In this document: positions 17,368-25,737 of the stretch, piece by piece
How positions within the stretch are numbered: position 1 is the first letter of the stretch
Layout: every line of letters begins with the position of its first letter
Assembly (NCBI GenBank): GCA_919903025.1
Contig: CAKKSE010000097.1
Coordinates: forward strand, 1 to 46,916
Reading direction: 5' to 3'
Length of the DNA: 46,916 nucleotides
From: Nitrospiria bacterium
GTDB lineage: Bacteria; Nitrospirota; RBG-16-64-22
The notes under the pieces: generated by a model
Told to the model about the DNA's origin: nothing
The model's database searches: none
What the model saw: the letters and a program-made list of their open reading frames with translations, nothing else
Position numbers and translations under genes: made by a program

Positions 17368-18225
17368 TCAATCGCAAGGAAGGCGGACATTGTCAATCAG
17401 CCGCACGCTTCCGATCCGGCCGGCGACGAGGGCGACGGCCGGTCGGTCGCAGGTCTCGATCGGGTCCAGCGTGCCGGCGTCGCGGATCTCGAGGTATTCC
17501 GGCGTGAAGGCAGGCTCGGCGCCGAGAACGGCGAGGCCTCGTTCGCGCAGGGCGGAAACGCGCCGTTCTCCGTTCGCGCGCGTACGGGCGATCTCCCGCA
17601 GGGCGCGGGAAAGAACGGCGGCGGCTTCTCGGCCGCCAGGGGAAAGGAGGGCCTTCCTGGAGCTCATGGCGAGACCGTCGGCCTCACGGACGGTCGGACA
17701 GGGGACGATCTCCACGTCGAGGTCGAGGTCCGTCGCCATCTGCCGGATCACGGCGAGCTGTTGGTAGTCCTTCTCTCCGAAATAGGCCCGAGTCGGGCTG
17801 ACGATGTTGAATAGCTTGAGGACGACCGTGGCCGCGCCCCGGAAAAGGTCGGGCCGAGATGCGCCGCAAAGGCCCTCCGCGGCCCTTCCCGGCGCGACGA
17901 ACGTGTCGAATCCCGGGGGATAGATGTCCGCAACCCGGGGAAGGAAGAGGAGATCGACCTTTTCCCGCTCGCAGAGAGCCGTGTCCCGCGGGACGTCCCT
18001 GGGGTACCGGTCCAGATCCTCCGTCGGGCCGAACTGGGCGGGATTGACGAAAACGGACACGACGAGCAGGTCGTTTTCCGTGCGCGCGCGGCGGATCAGG
18101 GAGGCGTGCCCCTCGTGGAGCGCGCCCATCGTGGGGACAAAGCCGATCGTCTTGCCGGCCTGGAGGGCGGGGCGGACCCGGCCGCGGAGGTCAGCGGGAG
18201 AAGAGATGGTTTCCACGGATCGCAA
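17368..18225 (-). CDS. panC: Pantothenate synthetase (PanC)
   Basis: PanC condenses pantoate with beta-alanine using ATP, in coenzyme A biosynthesis. Motifs are VPTMGALHEGH (HxGH nucleotide-binding), FVNPAQFGPTEDLDRYPR, FGEKDYQQL and SSRKALLSP (the family's SSRN/SSRK segment). The 285-residue length is normal. The annotated start is TTG at 18225, inside an A/T-rich attgaaaattg-type repeat; GTG at 18216 is an alternative start. Its neighbours on the same strand are a CMD-Rieske gene upstream and the UGA-containing glutaredoxin 70 nt downstream. Confidence 0.96.
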   Translation of the reverse strand: MRSVETISSPADLRGRVRPALQAGKTIGFVPTMGALHEGHASLIRRARTENDLLVVSVFVNPAQFGPTEDLDRYPRDVPRDTALCEREKVDLLFLPRVADIYPPGFDTFVAPGRAAEGLCGASRPDLFRGAATVVLKLFNIVSPTRAYFGEKDYQQLAVIRQMATDLDLDVEIVPCPTVREADGLAMSSRKALLSPGGREAAAVLSRALREIARTRANGERRVSALRERGLAVLGAEPAFTPEYLEIRDAGTLDPIETCDRPAVALVAGRIGSVRLIDNVRLPCD

Positions 18226-18275
18226 ATTGTAAATTGAAAATTGAAAATTTCAAATTCTCAATTTTAAATTCCTCG
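18226..18275. repeat. attgaaaattg-word repeat
   Basis: Runs of aaattgaaaattgaaaa followed by the opposite-sense tcaattttaaattcc. The same family occurs at 10504-10530, 22257-22300, 34130-34178, 42378-42420 and 42445-42480. Confidence 0.7.
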
Positions 18276-18284
18276 ATTCCACCT

Positions 18285-18911
18285 CTACCACTCGGCGAAG
18301 AGGTCGTCCGCCTCCACTTTGATCGGAAGGCGGCCGAGGGGCCGGCTGCCGCCTTTGACGCACGCGCCGGTTTGGGGATCGAATTCCCAGTGGTGGCCGG
18401 GGCAGACGATGTTCCCCGCCGCGTTCTGCTGGAGGGGGATCTTCGTTTTCCTGTGCGGGCAGTGGTCGTCGTAGACGGCGGCGCTTCCGTTCCGGCGGAC
18501 GATGATCACCGTTCTGTCCTCAATGGTCCGCCACGCGGGATGCTCCTCCGGGAATTCCGCGAGGGGGCCGATTCGGTGCCAGCCCGCCGGACGGCCCAGG
18601 TTCTCCGCGCGGAACTCCGGAAGGTCCATCGAGAGAAGAACGTCGACGGCGCCCAGGACCTTCGTGAGACCTGCCGCCGGGAAGGAGCACAGGATCGCGT
18701 CGAGAATCTCGTTCGGAGTGGCGCCGGTTTCGATGGCGCGCGGAAGGTACTGCTTGAGGCCCCGCTCGCTTCCCGTCACGACCTTCGTGACGACGGAGAT
18801 GAGCCAGCGCGTCTTCGGGTCGAGGTGGCGCGCCGATTCCTTGAGGAACTTGAGGTAATGCCCCATCGCTTCGGGGCGGACCTTGGCAAGATAGTCGAGG
18901 GCTTCGCTCAT
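18285..18911 (-). CDS. CMD-like / Rieske [2Fe-2S] fusion protein
   Basis: A 208-residue two-domain protein. Residues 1-95 resemble the carboxymuconolactone decarboxylase/AhpD fold (LDPKTRWLISVVTKVVTGSERG, then AIETGATPNEILDAILCSFPAAGLTKVL). The usual CxxC and His of AhpD are replaced (GSERGLKQYL), so peroxidase-type redox chemistry is unlikely. Residues about 108-208 are a Rieske ferredoxin domain with complete ligands CPH and CPGHHW. The Rieske domain would transfer electrons; the partner is unknown. The ATG has a good ribosome site (gaggag). It lies downstream of the C39-like gene and upstream of panC. Confidence 0.85.
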   Translation of the reverse strand: MSEALDYLAKVRPEAMGHYLKFLKESARHLDPKTRWLISVVTKVVTGSERGLKQYLPRAIETGATPNEILDAILCSFPAAGLTKVLGAVDVLLSMDLPEFRAENLGRPAGWHRIGPLAEFPEEHPAWRTIEDRTVIIVRRNGSAAVYDDHCPHRKTKIPLQQNAAGNIVCPGHHWEFDPQTGACVKGGSRPLGRLPIKVEADDLFAEW

Positions 18912-19010
18912 TTCTTGATCTCCTCGCGCGTCATTGGGCCAGGGGGATCATCCGAACGCCTGGGAAGTGGGAGTTTTGGCGGTGAGCCTTTCCAATTCAC
19001 CCATTCACCG

Positions 19011-19733
19011 TCAGATCAGCGTGATCTCCTCGTCGCAGTTGGCGCAACGGACGAAGCTCCAGTACCCGGACGGGCACCGGGGGTTGGGGCATCCCAGAGG
19101 AAGGCCGGGGCCGTATCGAAACGACTGGCGGCACTCCTCGCACGTGTACGTCGTCACCGGGGAGACGACGGAGCAGTTGGGGCAGGCCAGTTGCGGGTTG
19201 GCGAAGGCGGCCATCTCCCAGAGGTTGAACGACGGCGGGCTCGCCTTCGCGGAGACGATGATATAGCAGTGGCCCGGATGGCGTCCGTAGGGGACGAGGA
19301 GCTTTTCGAACTCGTCCCTCGGCATGGTCCGGTTGGGGCCGTGCAGAGGATCGTGGAACGTGACCGTGACCTCGTCGACCTTGATGATGAGCTTCGCGCC
19401 GGTGGCCCAGAGCTGTTCGTGAGTCCGGGCGAAAGCGATGACCTGGGCCCCTTTCGCAATCGCCCACTGGACGGGGTCAAGCCCCGCCTGGACGAGGGAC
19501 GCCTCGAAGCCGTGTTTTTGGGCGAAGAGGGTCAGGCGCGAGAGAGTCGTGTAGGCGGGTTCCCGGTCTTCTCCGGCCGTCTTGACCTCGGACCAGATGT
19601 CCTGGGCCGTGAGGTCCCACCCGAGGGCGCCGAGGGCCATGGCCAGGGCGCACGGCCCGGCCATCTGTTGGGCCGCCATCGGCGGGGCGCTATGGGCTGA
19701 GTGAAACGGGATTGTCGGCGCTTTCTTTTCCAC
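19011..19733 (-). CDS. C39-like papain-fold peptidase with C-terminal zinc ribbons
   Basis: The 240-residue protein begins (GTG, with aaaggag upstream) with a papain-like C39-type domain: QQMAGPCALAMALGALGWD holds the nucleophile Cys, and VTVTFHDPLHGPNRTMPRDEF holds the catalytic His-Asp arrangement. The C-terminus carries two zinc-ribbon-like pairs (ACPNCSVV..YTCEECRQ and GCPNPRCP..VRCANCDEE). There is no signal peptide or ABC transporter domain, so it is not a bacteriocin exporter; a cytoplasmic peptidase or cysteine-based transfer enzyme is more likely. The substrate is unknown. Spacing to the CMD-Rieske gene is about 100 nt and includes ggtgaatgggtgaa repeat words. Confidence 0.8.
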   Translation of the reverse strand: MEKKAPTIPFHSAHSAPPMAAQQMAGPCALAMALGALGWDLTAQDIWSEVKTAGEDREPAYTTLSRLTLFAQKHGFEASLVQAGLDPVQWAIAKGAQVIAFARTHEQLWATGAKLIIKVDEVTVTFHDPLHGPNRTMPRDEFEKLLVPYGRHPGHCYIIVSAKASPPSFNLWEMAAFANPQLACPNCSVVSPVTTYTCEECRQSFRYGPGLPLGCPNPRCPSGYWSFVRCANCDEEITLI

Positions 19734-19815
19734 GATGAGTCTCCTTTGTTACCTGTATACCGCAATCCTTGGCCCGTTTTCAAGCGCGGTTTCCTCGAAT
19801 CCGGGCCGGCGCGGC

Positions 19816-20478
19816 TCAGCTCTTGTCGGGCGGGTTCTCTCCCGAGCTCATCGGCACGTAGTACTGGGTTCCCCGGCGCATCTGGCGGATCTGCTTGAGA
19901 AGATCGTCCAGGTCTTCCTTCCGGTTGACGAAATCGATTTCCGTCGTTCGGATCACGAGCAGGGGGGTGTCGGAATAATGGAAGAAAAAGTGGTTATAGG
20001 CCTGGTTGAGGTTCTCGAGGTACTCCCGCGAGATCTCGCGTTCGGAGGGCCGGTTTCGAAGGCGGATCCTCTTCCAGAGGGTCTCCGTCGCCGCCTGGAG
20101 ATAGATCACCAGGTCCGGCCGGACGGACTCCCGATCGAGGATCGTGAAGATCTCCTCGTAAAGCCCAAGATCGTGATCGCCCAGGGTCTGGTAGGCGAAG
20201 ATCTTGTCCTTGGCGAAGATGTAGTCGCTGATGACGGCGCGGTTGAAGAGATCGGGCTGTTTGAACTCCGCCTGCTGGTGGAAGCGCGCCAGGAGGAAAT
20301 GGAGCTGGGCCTGGAGGGCGTTCTTGGCCTGGTCCCGGTAGAACTCCTCGAGAAAGGGGTTGTCATCGGCCGGGTCCAGGACAACCCGCGCGTTGAAGTG
20401 CTCGGCCAGGAGATGGGCGAGGGATGTCTTGCCCACGCCGATCGGGCCCTCTATGGCGATGAAACGCGGCTCTCTCAA
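19816..20478 (-). CDS. Deoxynucleoside kinase family protein
   Basis: A 220-residue P-loop kinase of the deoxynucleoside/deoxyadenosine-deoxyguanosine kinase family, which salvages deoxynucleosides. It shows the P-loop IEGPIGVGKTSL, the substrate region FHQQAEFKQPDLFNRAVISDYIFAKDKIFA, and the LID-type segment LWKRIRLRNRPSER. The start is TTG at 20478, overlapping the folK stop (TTGA), so translation is probably coupled. Pairing with folK is also seen in several former deltaproteobacterial genomes (from memory). Exact base preference cannot be told. Confidence 0.9.
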   Translation of the reverse strand: MREPRFIAIEGPIGVGKTSLAHLLAEHFNARVVLDPADDNPFLEEFYRDQAKNALQAQLHFLLARFHQQAEFKQPDLFNRAVISDYIFAKDKIFAYQTLGDHDLGLYEEIFTILDRESVRPDLVIYLQAATETLWKRIRLRNRPSEREISREYLENLNQAYNHFFFHYSDTPLLVIRTTEIDFVNRKEDLDDLLKQIRQMRRGTQYYVPMSSGENPPDKS

Positions 20479-20957
20479 GCGGCCTCCACGGCCGATCGGT
20501 CCGGACAGCGGCGGAGGAGGCCGGCGATGGTTTCCCCGGAGACGGGATCGACCGCATCGGGCGCCACCTCGGCCAGCGGCACGAGGACGAAGCGCCGGTC
20601 CCTGAACCGAGGATGGGGGACGGCGAGATCGGGGGATGAAAGCCGCTGATCGTCAAACATGAGCAGGTCCAAGTCAATTGTCCGGGGGCCGTTGGGGAAG
20701 GCAACGGCCTTGCCGAGGGCTGATTCGATACGCCGGAGGACGGCCGCGAGGTCCCGGGGCGGAAGGTCCGTGTCGATTACGCACGCCGCGTTGACGAACC
20801 AGGGCTGGTCGCGGTGTCCCACGGGCTCCGACCGGTAGAGCCGCGAAACCCGGACGATCCGGACGGCCGGATGGTGCCTCAGCATGCGGATCGCTTCGCG
20901 GATCCGCCGGACCGGGTCTCCCTGGTTGCTTCCCAGGCCGAGATAGGCCCGGTGCAC
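20475..20957 (-). CDS. folK: HPPK, folate biosynthesis (FolK)
   Basis: FolK transfers pyrophosphate from ATP to 6-hydroxymethyl-7,8-dihydropterin. Motifs are RAYLGLGSNQGDP, SRLYRSEPVG, NAACVIDTDLPP, NGPRTIDLDLLMFDD (metal-binding DLDLL) and PHPRFRDRRFVLVPLAEVAP. GTG at 20957 (VHRAYLGLGSN) gives the expected 160 residues and follows a gggaagggg ribosome site. The track start at 21020 would run into the dapL gene. It begins 10 nt after the dapL stop and ends in the dNK start. Confidence 0.96.
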   Translation of the reverse strand: MHRAYLGLGSNQGDPVRRIREAIRMLRHHPAVRIVRVSRLYRSEPVGHRDQPWFVNAACVIDTDLPPRDLAAVLRRIESALGKAVAFPNGPRTIDLDLLMFDDQRLSSPDLAVPHPRFRDRRFVLVPLAEVAPDAVDPVSGETIAGLLRRCPDRSAVEAA

Positions 20958-20967
20958 GCCCCTTCCC

Positions 20968-22212
20968 TCACCACTCGAATTCGACGTTGGAGAGCCGCCG
21001 CCGGACTTCGTCGATGACACGCCGCTCTTCGCTCTCGCCGGAGGCCGCGAATGTGCAGGAGAAGCGAAGGTACGCGCCGACGTCGTCCCAGGGAACGGTC
21101 GAGATCTGCTTCCGGCGGATGAGCCACTGGGAGGCTTGTTCGGCGGACTGAAACCGCTCGCCGCCCCGGATCCCCCGGGGGGCCCGGACGTAGAGAAAGA
21201 ACGAGCCGCCGGGCATCCGGGCGCCGAACCCCTTCTCCCGAAGGAGATCGACCATCATCCCAAGCCGCCGCTCGTACTTGGCCGCGATCGCCCGCGTGAT
21301 TTCCGGATGGGCCAGGCAGTAGATCCCCGCCTTCTGGATTGCCGCGAACTGTCCCGAATCCGTGTTGTCCTTCACGGCGGCGAACGCGGAGACGACCAGG
21401 GGATTCCCGGCCAGGAAGGCGAGGCGCCAGCCCGTCATGTTGTAGGCCTTGGAGAAGGAATGGACCTCGACCCCCACCTCCTTGGCGCCGGGAATCGCCA
21501 GAAACGAGAGGGGGCCCGCTCCCCCGTAGACCAGCCCGTTGTACGCGGCGTCGGAGACGACCAGGACGTTGTTGCGGCGGGCGAAGTCGACCACCCGCTC
21601 GTAGAACTCCCGCGTGGCCGCCGCTCCCGTCGGGTTGTTCGGATAGTTCAGGTAGAGGACCTTGGCGCCGGCTCCCTCGGGAGGGACTGCGTCCAGATCA
21701 GGGAGAAACCCGTTCTCTTCCTTGAGCGGCAGGTTGACGACTCTTCCGCCGTACCAGCGCGCGTGCGTGCCCAGGACCGGATATCCGGGCGTGGTCATCA
21801 GGACCGAGTCGCCGGGGTTGACGAAGGCTGACGCCAGCATGGCGAGCGCCGGCTTGGCGCCGATGGAATGGATGACCTCGCTGTTCGGGTCGATCCCGGA
21901 GACGCCGTAGACCCGCTCCATGTACGCCGGGACGGCGTCCTTGAGCGCCTGGATGCCGTTGTCCGTGTATCCGCGGTTCTCCGGATTGGCCGCTTCGGCC
22001 CGGAGGACCTCGACCACTTCCGGAAAGGCCATCTCGTCCGGCTCGCCGACGCCCATGTCGATGATCTCAACGCCGGGGAACTCGCGGCGGGCCCGGGCCT
22101 TGGCTCTCTTGATCTTCTCGAACTTGTAGATGACGTCTTCCCTGCCGAACCGGACCCCTCCGATCCGCTCGGCGATGAGAGACTGGATGTACGAATCTGT
22201 CTCGACTGCCAT
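20968..22212 (-). CDS. dapL: LL-diaminopimelate aminotransferase (DapL-type)
   Basis: A 414-residue fold-type I PLP aminotransferase with NPNNPTG-like LNYPNNPTGAAA, SDAAYN and the PLP lysine in HSFSKAYNMTGWRLAF. The N-terminal FEKIKRAKARARREFPGVEIIDMGVGEPDEMAFP and its place with dapB, dapA, dapF and lysA identify it as the LL-DAP aminotransferase that converts tetrahydrodipicolinate to LL-DAP in one step; no dapD/dapC/dapE is present here. ATG 22212 has an aaggag site 8 nt upstream, better than the track start 22236. A general aspartate aminotransferase role cannot be excluded by eye. Confidence 0.92.
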   Translation of the reverse strand: MAVETDSYIQSLIAERIGGVRFGREDVIYKFEKIKRAKARARREFPGVEIIDMGVGEPDEMAFPEVVEVLRAEAANPENRGYTDNGIQALKDAVPAYMERVYGVSGIDPNSEVIHSIGAKPALAMLASAFVNPGDSVLMTTPGYPVLGTHARWYGGRVVNLPLKEENGFLPDLDAVPPEGAGAKVLYLNYPNNPTGAAATREFYERVVDFARRNNVLVVSDAAYNGLVYGGAGPLSFLAIPGAKEVGVEVHSFSKAYNMTGWRLAFLAGNPLVVSAFAAVKDNTDSGQFAAIQKAGIYCLAHPEITRAIAAKYERRLGMMVDLLREKGFGARMPGGSFFLYVRAPRGIRGGERFQSAEQASQWLIRRKQISTVPWDDVGAYLRFSCTFAASGESEERRVIDEVRRRLSNVEFEW

Positions 22213-22256
22213 CAACGCGTCTCCTTCAGCACTCAACCTTCGACCTTTGACTCTCG

Positions 22257-22300
22257 CTTTCCAATTTCCAATTTCAAATTTTCAATTTTCAATTTTCAAT
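22257..22300. repeat. attgaaaattg-word repeat (reverse sense)
   Basis: Three copies of tcaattttcaattttcaat plus ccaatttccaatttcaaat between dapL and the FAH-family gene. Confidence 0.7.
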
Positions 22301-23058
22301 CATACAACCCTGTTCCTCAGCGTCCCGATCCCGCCAACGGTGATCTCGATCGTATCTCCCCGCTCCATGGGACCGATCCCGGCCGGCGTTCCCGTGAGGA
22401 TCACGTCGCCCGGAAGAAGCGTCATGACGCGGGAGATGAAGCTTACGAGGAATGGAACGCTGAAGATCATCTTGCCGGTGCTCGATGACTGTTTGATCTC
22501 TCCGTTCAGCCGCGCTTCCACGGCGCAGGACGACGGATCGAGGTCCGTCTCGATCCAGGGGCCCAGCGGCGCGAACGTGTCGAACGACTTCGCCCGGGTC
22601 CACTGGCGGTCCTTCTTCTGCAGGTCGCGGGCCGTGACGTCGTTTCCGCAGGTGTATCCCAGGACGTGCCGGAGGGCTTCCTCCGGCGGAATGTTTCGGG
22701 TTCGGCGGGAGATCACGACGGCCAACTCCGCCTCGTAGTCGACGCGTTCGGACATCTCGGGATACACGATTGCGTCGTCGGGCCCGATGACGGCCGTCGC
22801 CGGCTTGATGAAGAGGCGCGGCTCCTCCGGAAGCTGGGCGTTCTGCTCGTCGGCGTGGTCCTGGTAGTTGAGGCCCACGGCGACGATCTTCGACGGAAGG
22901 ATGGGGGCGAGGAGACGCGTCTCCGAGAGGCGAAGCCCCTTCTCGCCGGGACGAAGGCCCGCGAACGGGTCTCCCGCCGCCGGAATCAGCCGGTCGTTCT
23001 TCGGCTCGGCGACGGCGTAGGTCTCGTGATCGTCCATCCGGACGCGGGCGATCTTCAT
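22300..23058 (-). CDS. Fumarylacetoacetate hydrolase (FAH) family protein
   Basis: A 252-residue FAH-superfamily enzyme. It has the N-terminal strand domain (MKIARVRMDDHETYAV), then LLAPILPSKIVAVGLNYQDHADE, the metal-binding glutamates and Asp in VDYEAELAVVI and TARDLQKKDRQW, and the C-terminal LLPGDVILTGTPAGIGPMERGDTIEITVGGIG. Such proteins act as hydrolases, isomerases or decarboxylases of 2,4-dioxo acids, including oxaloacetate decarboxylase; the substrate here is not determined. It lies within the lysine cluster, between dapB and dapL. Confidence 0.92.
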   Translation of the reverse strand: MKIARVRMDDHETYAVAEPKNDRLIPAAGDPFAGLRPGEKGLRLSETRLLAPILPSKIVAVGLNYQDHADEQNAQLPEEPRLFIKPATAVIGPDDAIVYPEMSERVDYEAELAVVISRRTRNIPPEEALRHVLGYTCGNDVTARDLQKKDRQWTRAKSFDTFAPLGPWIETDLDPSSCAVEARLNGEIKQSSSTGKMIFSVPFLVSFISRVMTLLPGDVILTGTPAGIGPMERGDTIEITVGGIGTLRNRVV

Positions 23059-23193
23059 GGGTCAATTGTCATTGGTCATTGGTCAAGGGTCATTGGTCAA
23101 GGGTTAATCGTTATTGGTCAATGATCAATAGTCAATGGTGAACAACGAATGGCCAATGACGAATAACGATTGACCAATAACGATTGATGGTTT
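23059..23193. repeat. ggtcattggtcaa-word repeat
   Basis: The 135-nt dapB-FAH spacer is made of direct and inverted copies of attggtca/tgaccaat and aataacgatt, unlike the other spacer families. No promoter or terminator is evident. Confidence 0.7.
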
Positions 23194-24000
23194 TCACTGC
23201 TTCAGCCCCAGGACATCCTGCATGTCGTAGAGTCCGGGCGGGCGGCCGAAGAGCCACCTGGCCGCAAGGATGGCGCCCCGCGCGAAGTTTCCGCGGGAGT
23301 GGGCCCGGTGGATGAATTCGAGGCGTTCTCCCGGTCCGGCGAAGATGACCATGTGGTCGCCGACCACGTCTCCGCCGCGGAGGGTCTGGATGCCGATCTC
23401 CTGAGCGGCGCGCTCTTCCATGACGCCGTGCCGCTCGTACCGGGCGGCCTTCTCCAGGTCGCGTCCGAGGGCCTCGGCGACCACCTGGGCGAGGCGGATC
23501 GCCGTCCCGCTCGGCGCGTCCTTCTTCAGCCGGTGGTGCATCTCGACGATCTCCACGTCGTAGTTGTCTCCGAGGGCCTTGGCGGCGACGGCCAGGACCT
23601 TGAGAAGGACGTTGACGCCCACGCTCATGTTGGGCGCGAGGACGATCGGGATCTTTTCGGACGTCCGGCGGATTTCTTCCAACTGGTCCTTGCTGAAGCC
23701 GGTCGTGCCGATGACGGCCGGGACCTTGTTCTCGGCGGCGGGGCCGAGGTGCTCGATCGTTCCTTCCGGCGTCGTGAAGTCGATCATCGCCGAGGCCCCG
23801 GGCAGGACGGCTTCCAGCCTGTCGGTCAGGAGGACTCCCACCTTGCCCCGGCCGATCAACTCCCCGATGTCCTTGCCAAAGGAGGGGTGCCCTTTCCTCT
23901 CTGTCGCCCCGCCCATCTTCAGGTCGCGGGCGTCCAGGACCGCCGAGACGATCTGGGAACCCATTCGGCCGGCCGCGCCGGTTACGACGATTCGGTTCAT
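23194..24000 (-). CDS. dapB: 4-hydroxy-tetrahydrodipicolinate reductase (DapB)
   Basis: DapB reduces 4-hydroxy-tetrahydrodipicolinate to tetrahydrodipicolinate in the lysine/DAP pathway. The 268-residue protein has the Rossmann motif VVTGAAGRMGSQIV, IDFTTPEGT, VIGTTGFSKDQLEEI, the substrate-binding EIVEMHHRLKKDAPSGTA and the C-terminal HRAHSRGNFARGAILAARWL. It begins 13 nt after the dapA stop on the same strand. Confidence 0.97.
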   Translation of the reverse strand: MNRIVVTGAAGRMGSQIVSAVLDARDLKMGGATERKGHPSFGKDIGELIGRGKVGVLLTDRLEAVLPGASAMIDFTTPEGTIEHLGPAAENKVPAVIGTTGFSKDQLEEIRRTSEKIPIVLAPNMSVGVNVLLKVLAVAAKALGDNYDVEIVEMHHRLKKDAPSGTAIRLAQVVAEALGRDLEKAARYERHGVMEERAAQEIGIQTLRGGDVVGDHMVIFAGPGERLEFIHRAHSRGNFARGAILAARWLFGRPPGLYDMQDVLGLKQ

Positions 24001-24013
24001 TTTTCGGAGACCC

Positions 24014-24901
24014 TCACGCGCGGACCAGCCCGGCGGCCCGCAGGGCGGTCCGGAGCTTTTCCTTGTTCCCTTCTCCCATGGGAGAGAGGGGGAGACGCAT
24101 TTCGTCCGAGCACCGGCCCATGAGCGAGAGGGCCGTCTTCACCGGGATCGGGTTCGTCTCCAGGAACATCGCCCGGTTCAGCGGCTGGAGGGACTGATGG
24201 ACGCGGAGCGCCTCGTCCCGGTCTCCGCGCGTCCAAGCGTCGTAGAGAGCCGCGATCCGATCCGGGGCGACGTTGGCGGTGACGGAGATGACGCCGACCC
24301 CGCCAACGGCGAGCGTCGGGAGAAAGGTCATGTCGTCGCCCGAGATGACGGCGAACTCCGGTCCGCACCTCTCGATCACTTCGCTGATCTGGTCGAGGTT
24401 CGCCGTCGCCTCCTTGATCCCGACGATCCGGGGATGGCGCGAGAGCTCCTCCACCGCGGCCGGCATCATGTTCACCGCCGTCCGTCCCGGGACGTTGTAG
24501 AGGACGATGGGAATGTCCACCGCGTCGGCGACGGTTCGGAAGTGGCGGATCAGACCGTCCTGGGTCGGCTTGTTGTAGTACGGCGTGATGAGGAGGGCGC
24601 CGTCCGCTCCCGCCGACTTCGCGTGCCGGGTCAGGGCGACGGCCTCGTCCGTCGCGTTGGACCCGGTTCCCGCGAGGACGGGGACGCGCTTCGCGGCGGC
24701 CTTGACGACGATCTCCACGACGCGGCCGTGCTCGTCGTGCGAAAGCGTGGCCGATTCGCCCGTCGTCCCGCACGGCACGATCCCGTCCGTCCCGGCGGCG
24801 ATTTGGAATTCCACGAGGGCCCGGAGGGTTTCCTCGTCGACTCTCCCGTTCTTGAAGGGCGTCACAATGGCGACGTAGGCGCCCGCAAAGCGTGGACTCA
24901 T
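24014..24901 (-). CDS. dapA: 4-hydroxy-tetrahydrodipicolinate synthase (DapA)
   Basis: DapA condenses pyruvate and aspartate semialdehyde. Motifs are AIVTPFKNGRVDEETL, GTTGESATLSHDEH, VLYNVPGRTAVNM (active-site Tyr) and IVGIKEATANLDQI (Schiff-base Lys). ATG 24901 overlaps the dapF stop (ATGA) and gives the normal 295 residues; the track start at 24934 lies within dapF. Translational coupling with dapF is likely. Confidence 0.97.
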   Translation of the reverse strand: MSPRFAGAYVAIVTPFKNGRVDEETLRALVEFQIAAGTDGIVPCGTTGESATLSHDEHGRVVEIVVKAAAKRVPVLAGTGSNATDEAVALTRHAKSAGADGALLITPYYNKPTQDGLIRHFRTVADAVDIPIVLYNVPGRTAVNMMPAAVEELSRHPRIVGIKEATANLDQISEVIERCGPEFAVISGDDMTFLPTLAVGGVGVISVTANVAPDRIAALYDAWTRGDRDEALRVHQSLQPLNRAMFLETNPIPVKTALSLMGRCSDEMRLPLSPMGEGNKEKLRTALRAAGLVRA

Positions 24902-25737
24902 TCCCAGGCCTCCCGCATGATCTCGCCCTTGCACACGATCCGGGCGTCTCCTTCCAGGTCGATGTCGCCGAACGTTCCGTTCGAGCGGGCGAAGTGGACG
25001 CTGAGGCCGATGCCGCTCCGGGCGGTGAGCGTCACGGGCGAGTCCACGAGACCTCGCGCGGCGGCCACGACGGCCGAGGCGACCGACCCGGTGCCGCAGG
25101 CGAGCGTTTCCCCTTCGACGCCCCGTTCGTAGGTCCGGATCCGCATCGCGTGGCGTCCGTCCACGCGGACGAAGTTGGCGTTGGCGCCGGCCGGGGCGAA
25201 CTCGGGATGGAACCGGATCACGCGCCCCATTCCGGGGACGTCAACCGAATCGGGATTGTCGACGAACACCACCGCGTGGGGAACGCCGGTGTTCACGAAA
25301 TGGGCCGCGACCTCCGCGTCGCCGTTCATCTGAAGGCGGATCCCGAGGGTGAGCCCCCGCGGGTCCGTGAGCCGGACGCGGACCCGCGCGCCGGCGACTT
25401 CGGCCCGAATGGGCCCCGCGATCGTCTCGAACGTCATCCGGGCGGGGGCGATCCCGTTCAGATGGGCGAACCGGGCGGCGCACCGCGCGCCGTTGCCGCA
25501 CATCTCCGCCTCCGATCCGTCGGCGTTGAAGAAACGCCACTTGAAATCGGCCCGGTCCGACGGCTCGATCAGGATCAGTCCGTCCGCCCCGAGCGAGACG
25601 CGGGGGGCGCAGAGACGCGGAACGAGGGGCCGAATCTCGTCCGCGGAAACGAGCCCCGCCCTGTTGTCGATGATGATGAAGTCGTTTCCCGCTCCCGACA
25701 TCTTCCAGAACGGGATCGAATCGGGGAGACGGGTCAC
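24898..25737 (-). CDS. dapF: Diaminopimelate epimerase (DapF)
   Basis: DapF interconverts LL- and meso-DAP using two cysteines. Both are present: EMCGNGARCAARF and LACGTGSVASAVV. The N-terminus IPFWKMSGAGNDFIIIDNRAG is typical. The long track ORF (to 26007) runs out of frame through the TPR gene; GTG at 25737 overlaps the TPR stop (GTGA) and gives 279 residues. It stands between the TPR gene and dapA with overlaps at both ends. Confidence 0.96.
   Translation of the reverse strand: MTRLPDSIPFWKMSGAGNDFIIIDNRAGLVSADEIRPLVPRLCAPRVSLGADGLILIEPSDRADFKWRFFNADGSEAEMCGNGARCAARFAHLNGIAPARMTFETIAGPIRAEVAGARVRVRLTDPRGLTLGIRLQMNGDAEVAAHFVNTGVPHAVVFVDNPDSVDVPGMGRVIRFHPEFAPAGANANFVRVDGRHAMRIRTYERGVEGETLACGTGSVASAVVAAARGLVDSPVTLTARSGIGLSVHFARSNGTFGDIDLEGDARIVCKGEIMREAWE

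Noticed and set aside
23059-23193. CRISPR array
   Set aside because: The short words repeat in both orientations with irregular spacing and no unique spacers; the same holds for the other word repeats. No cas genes are present.
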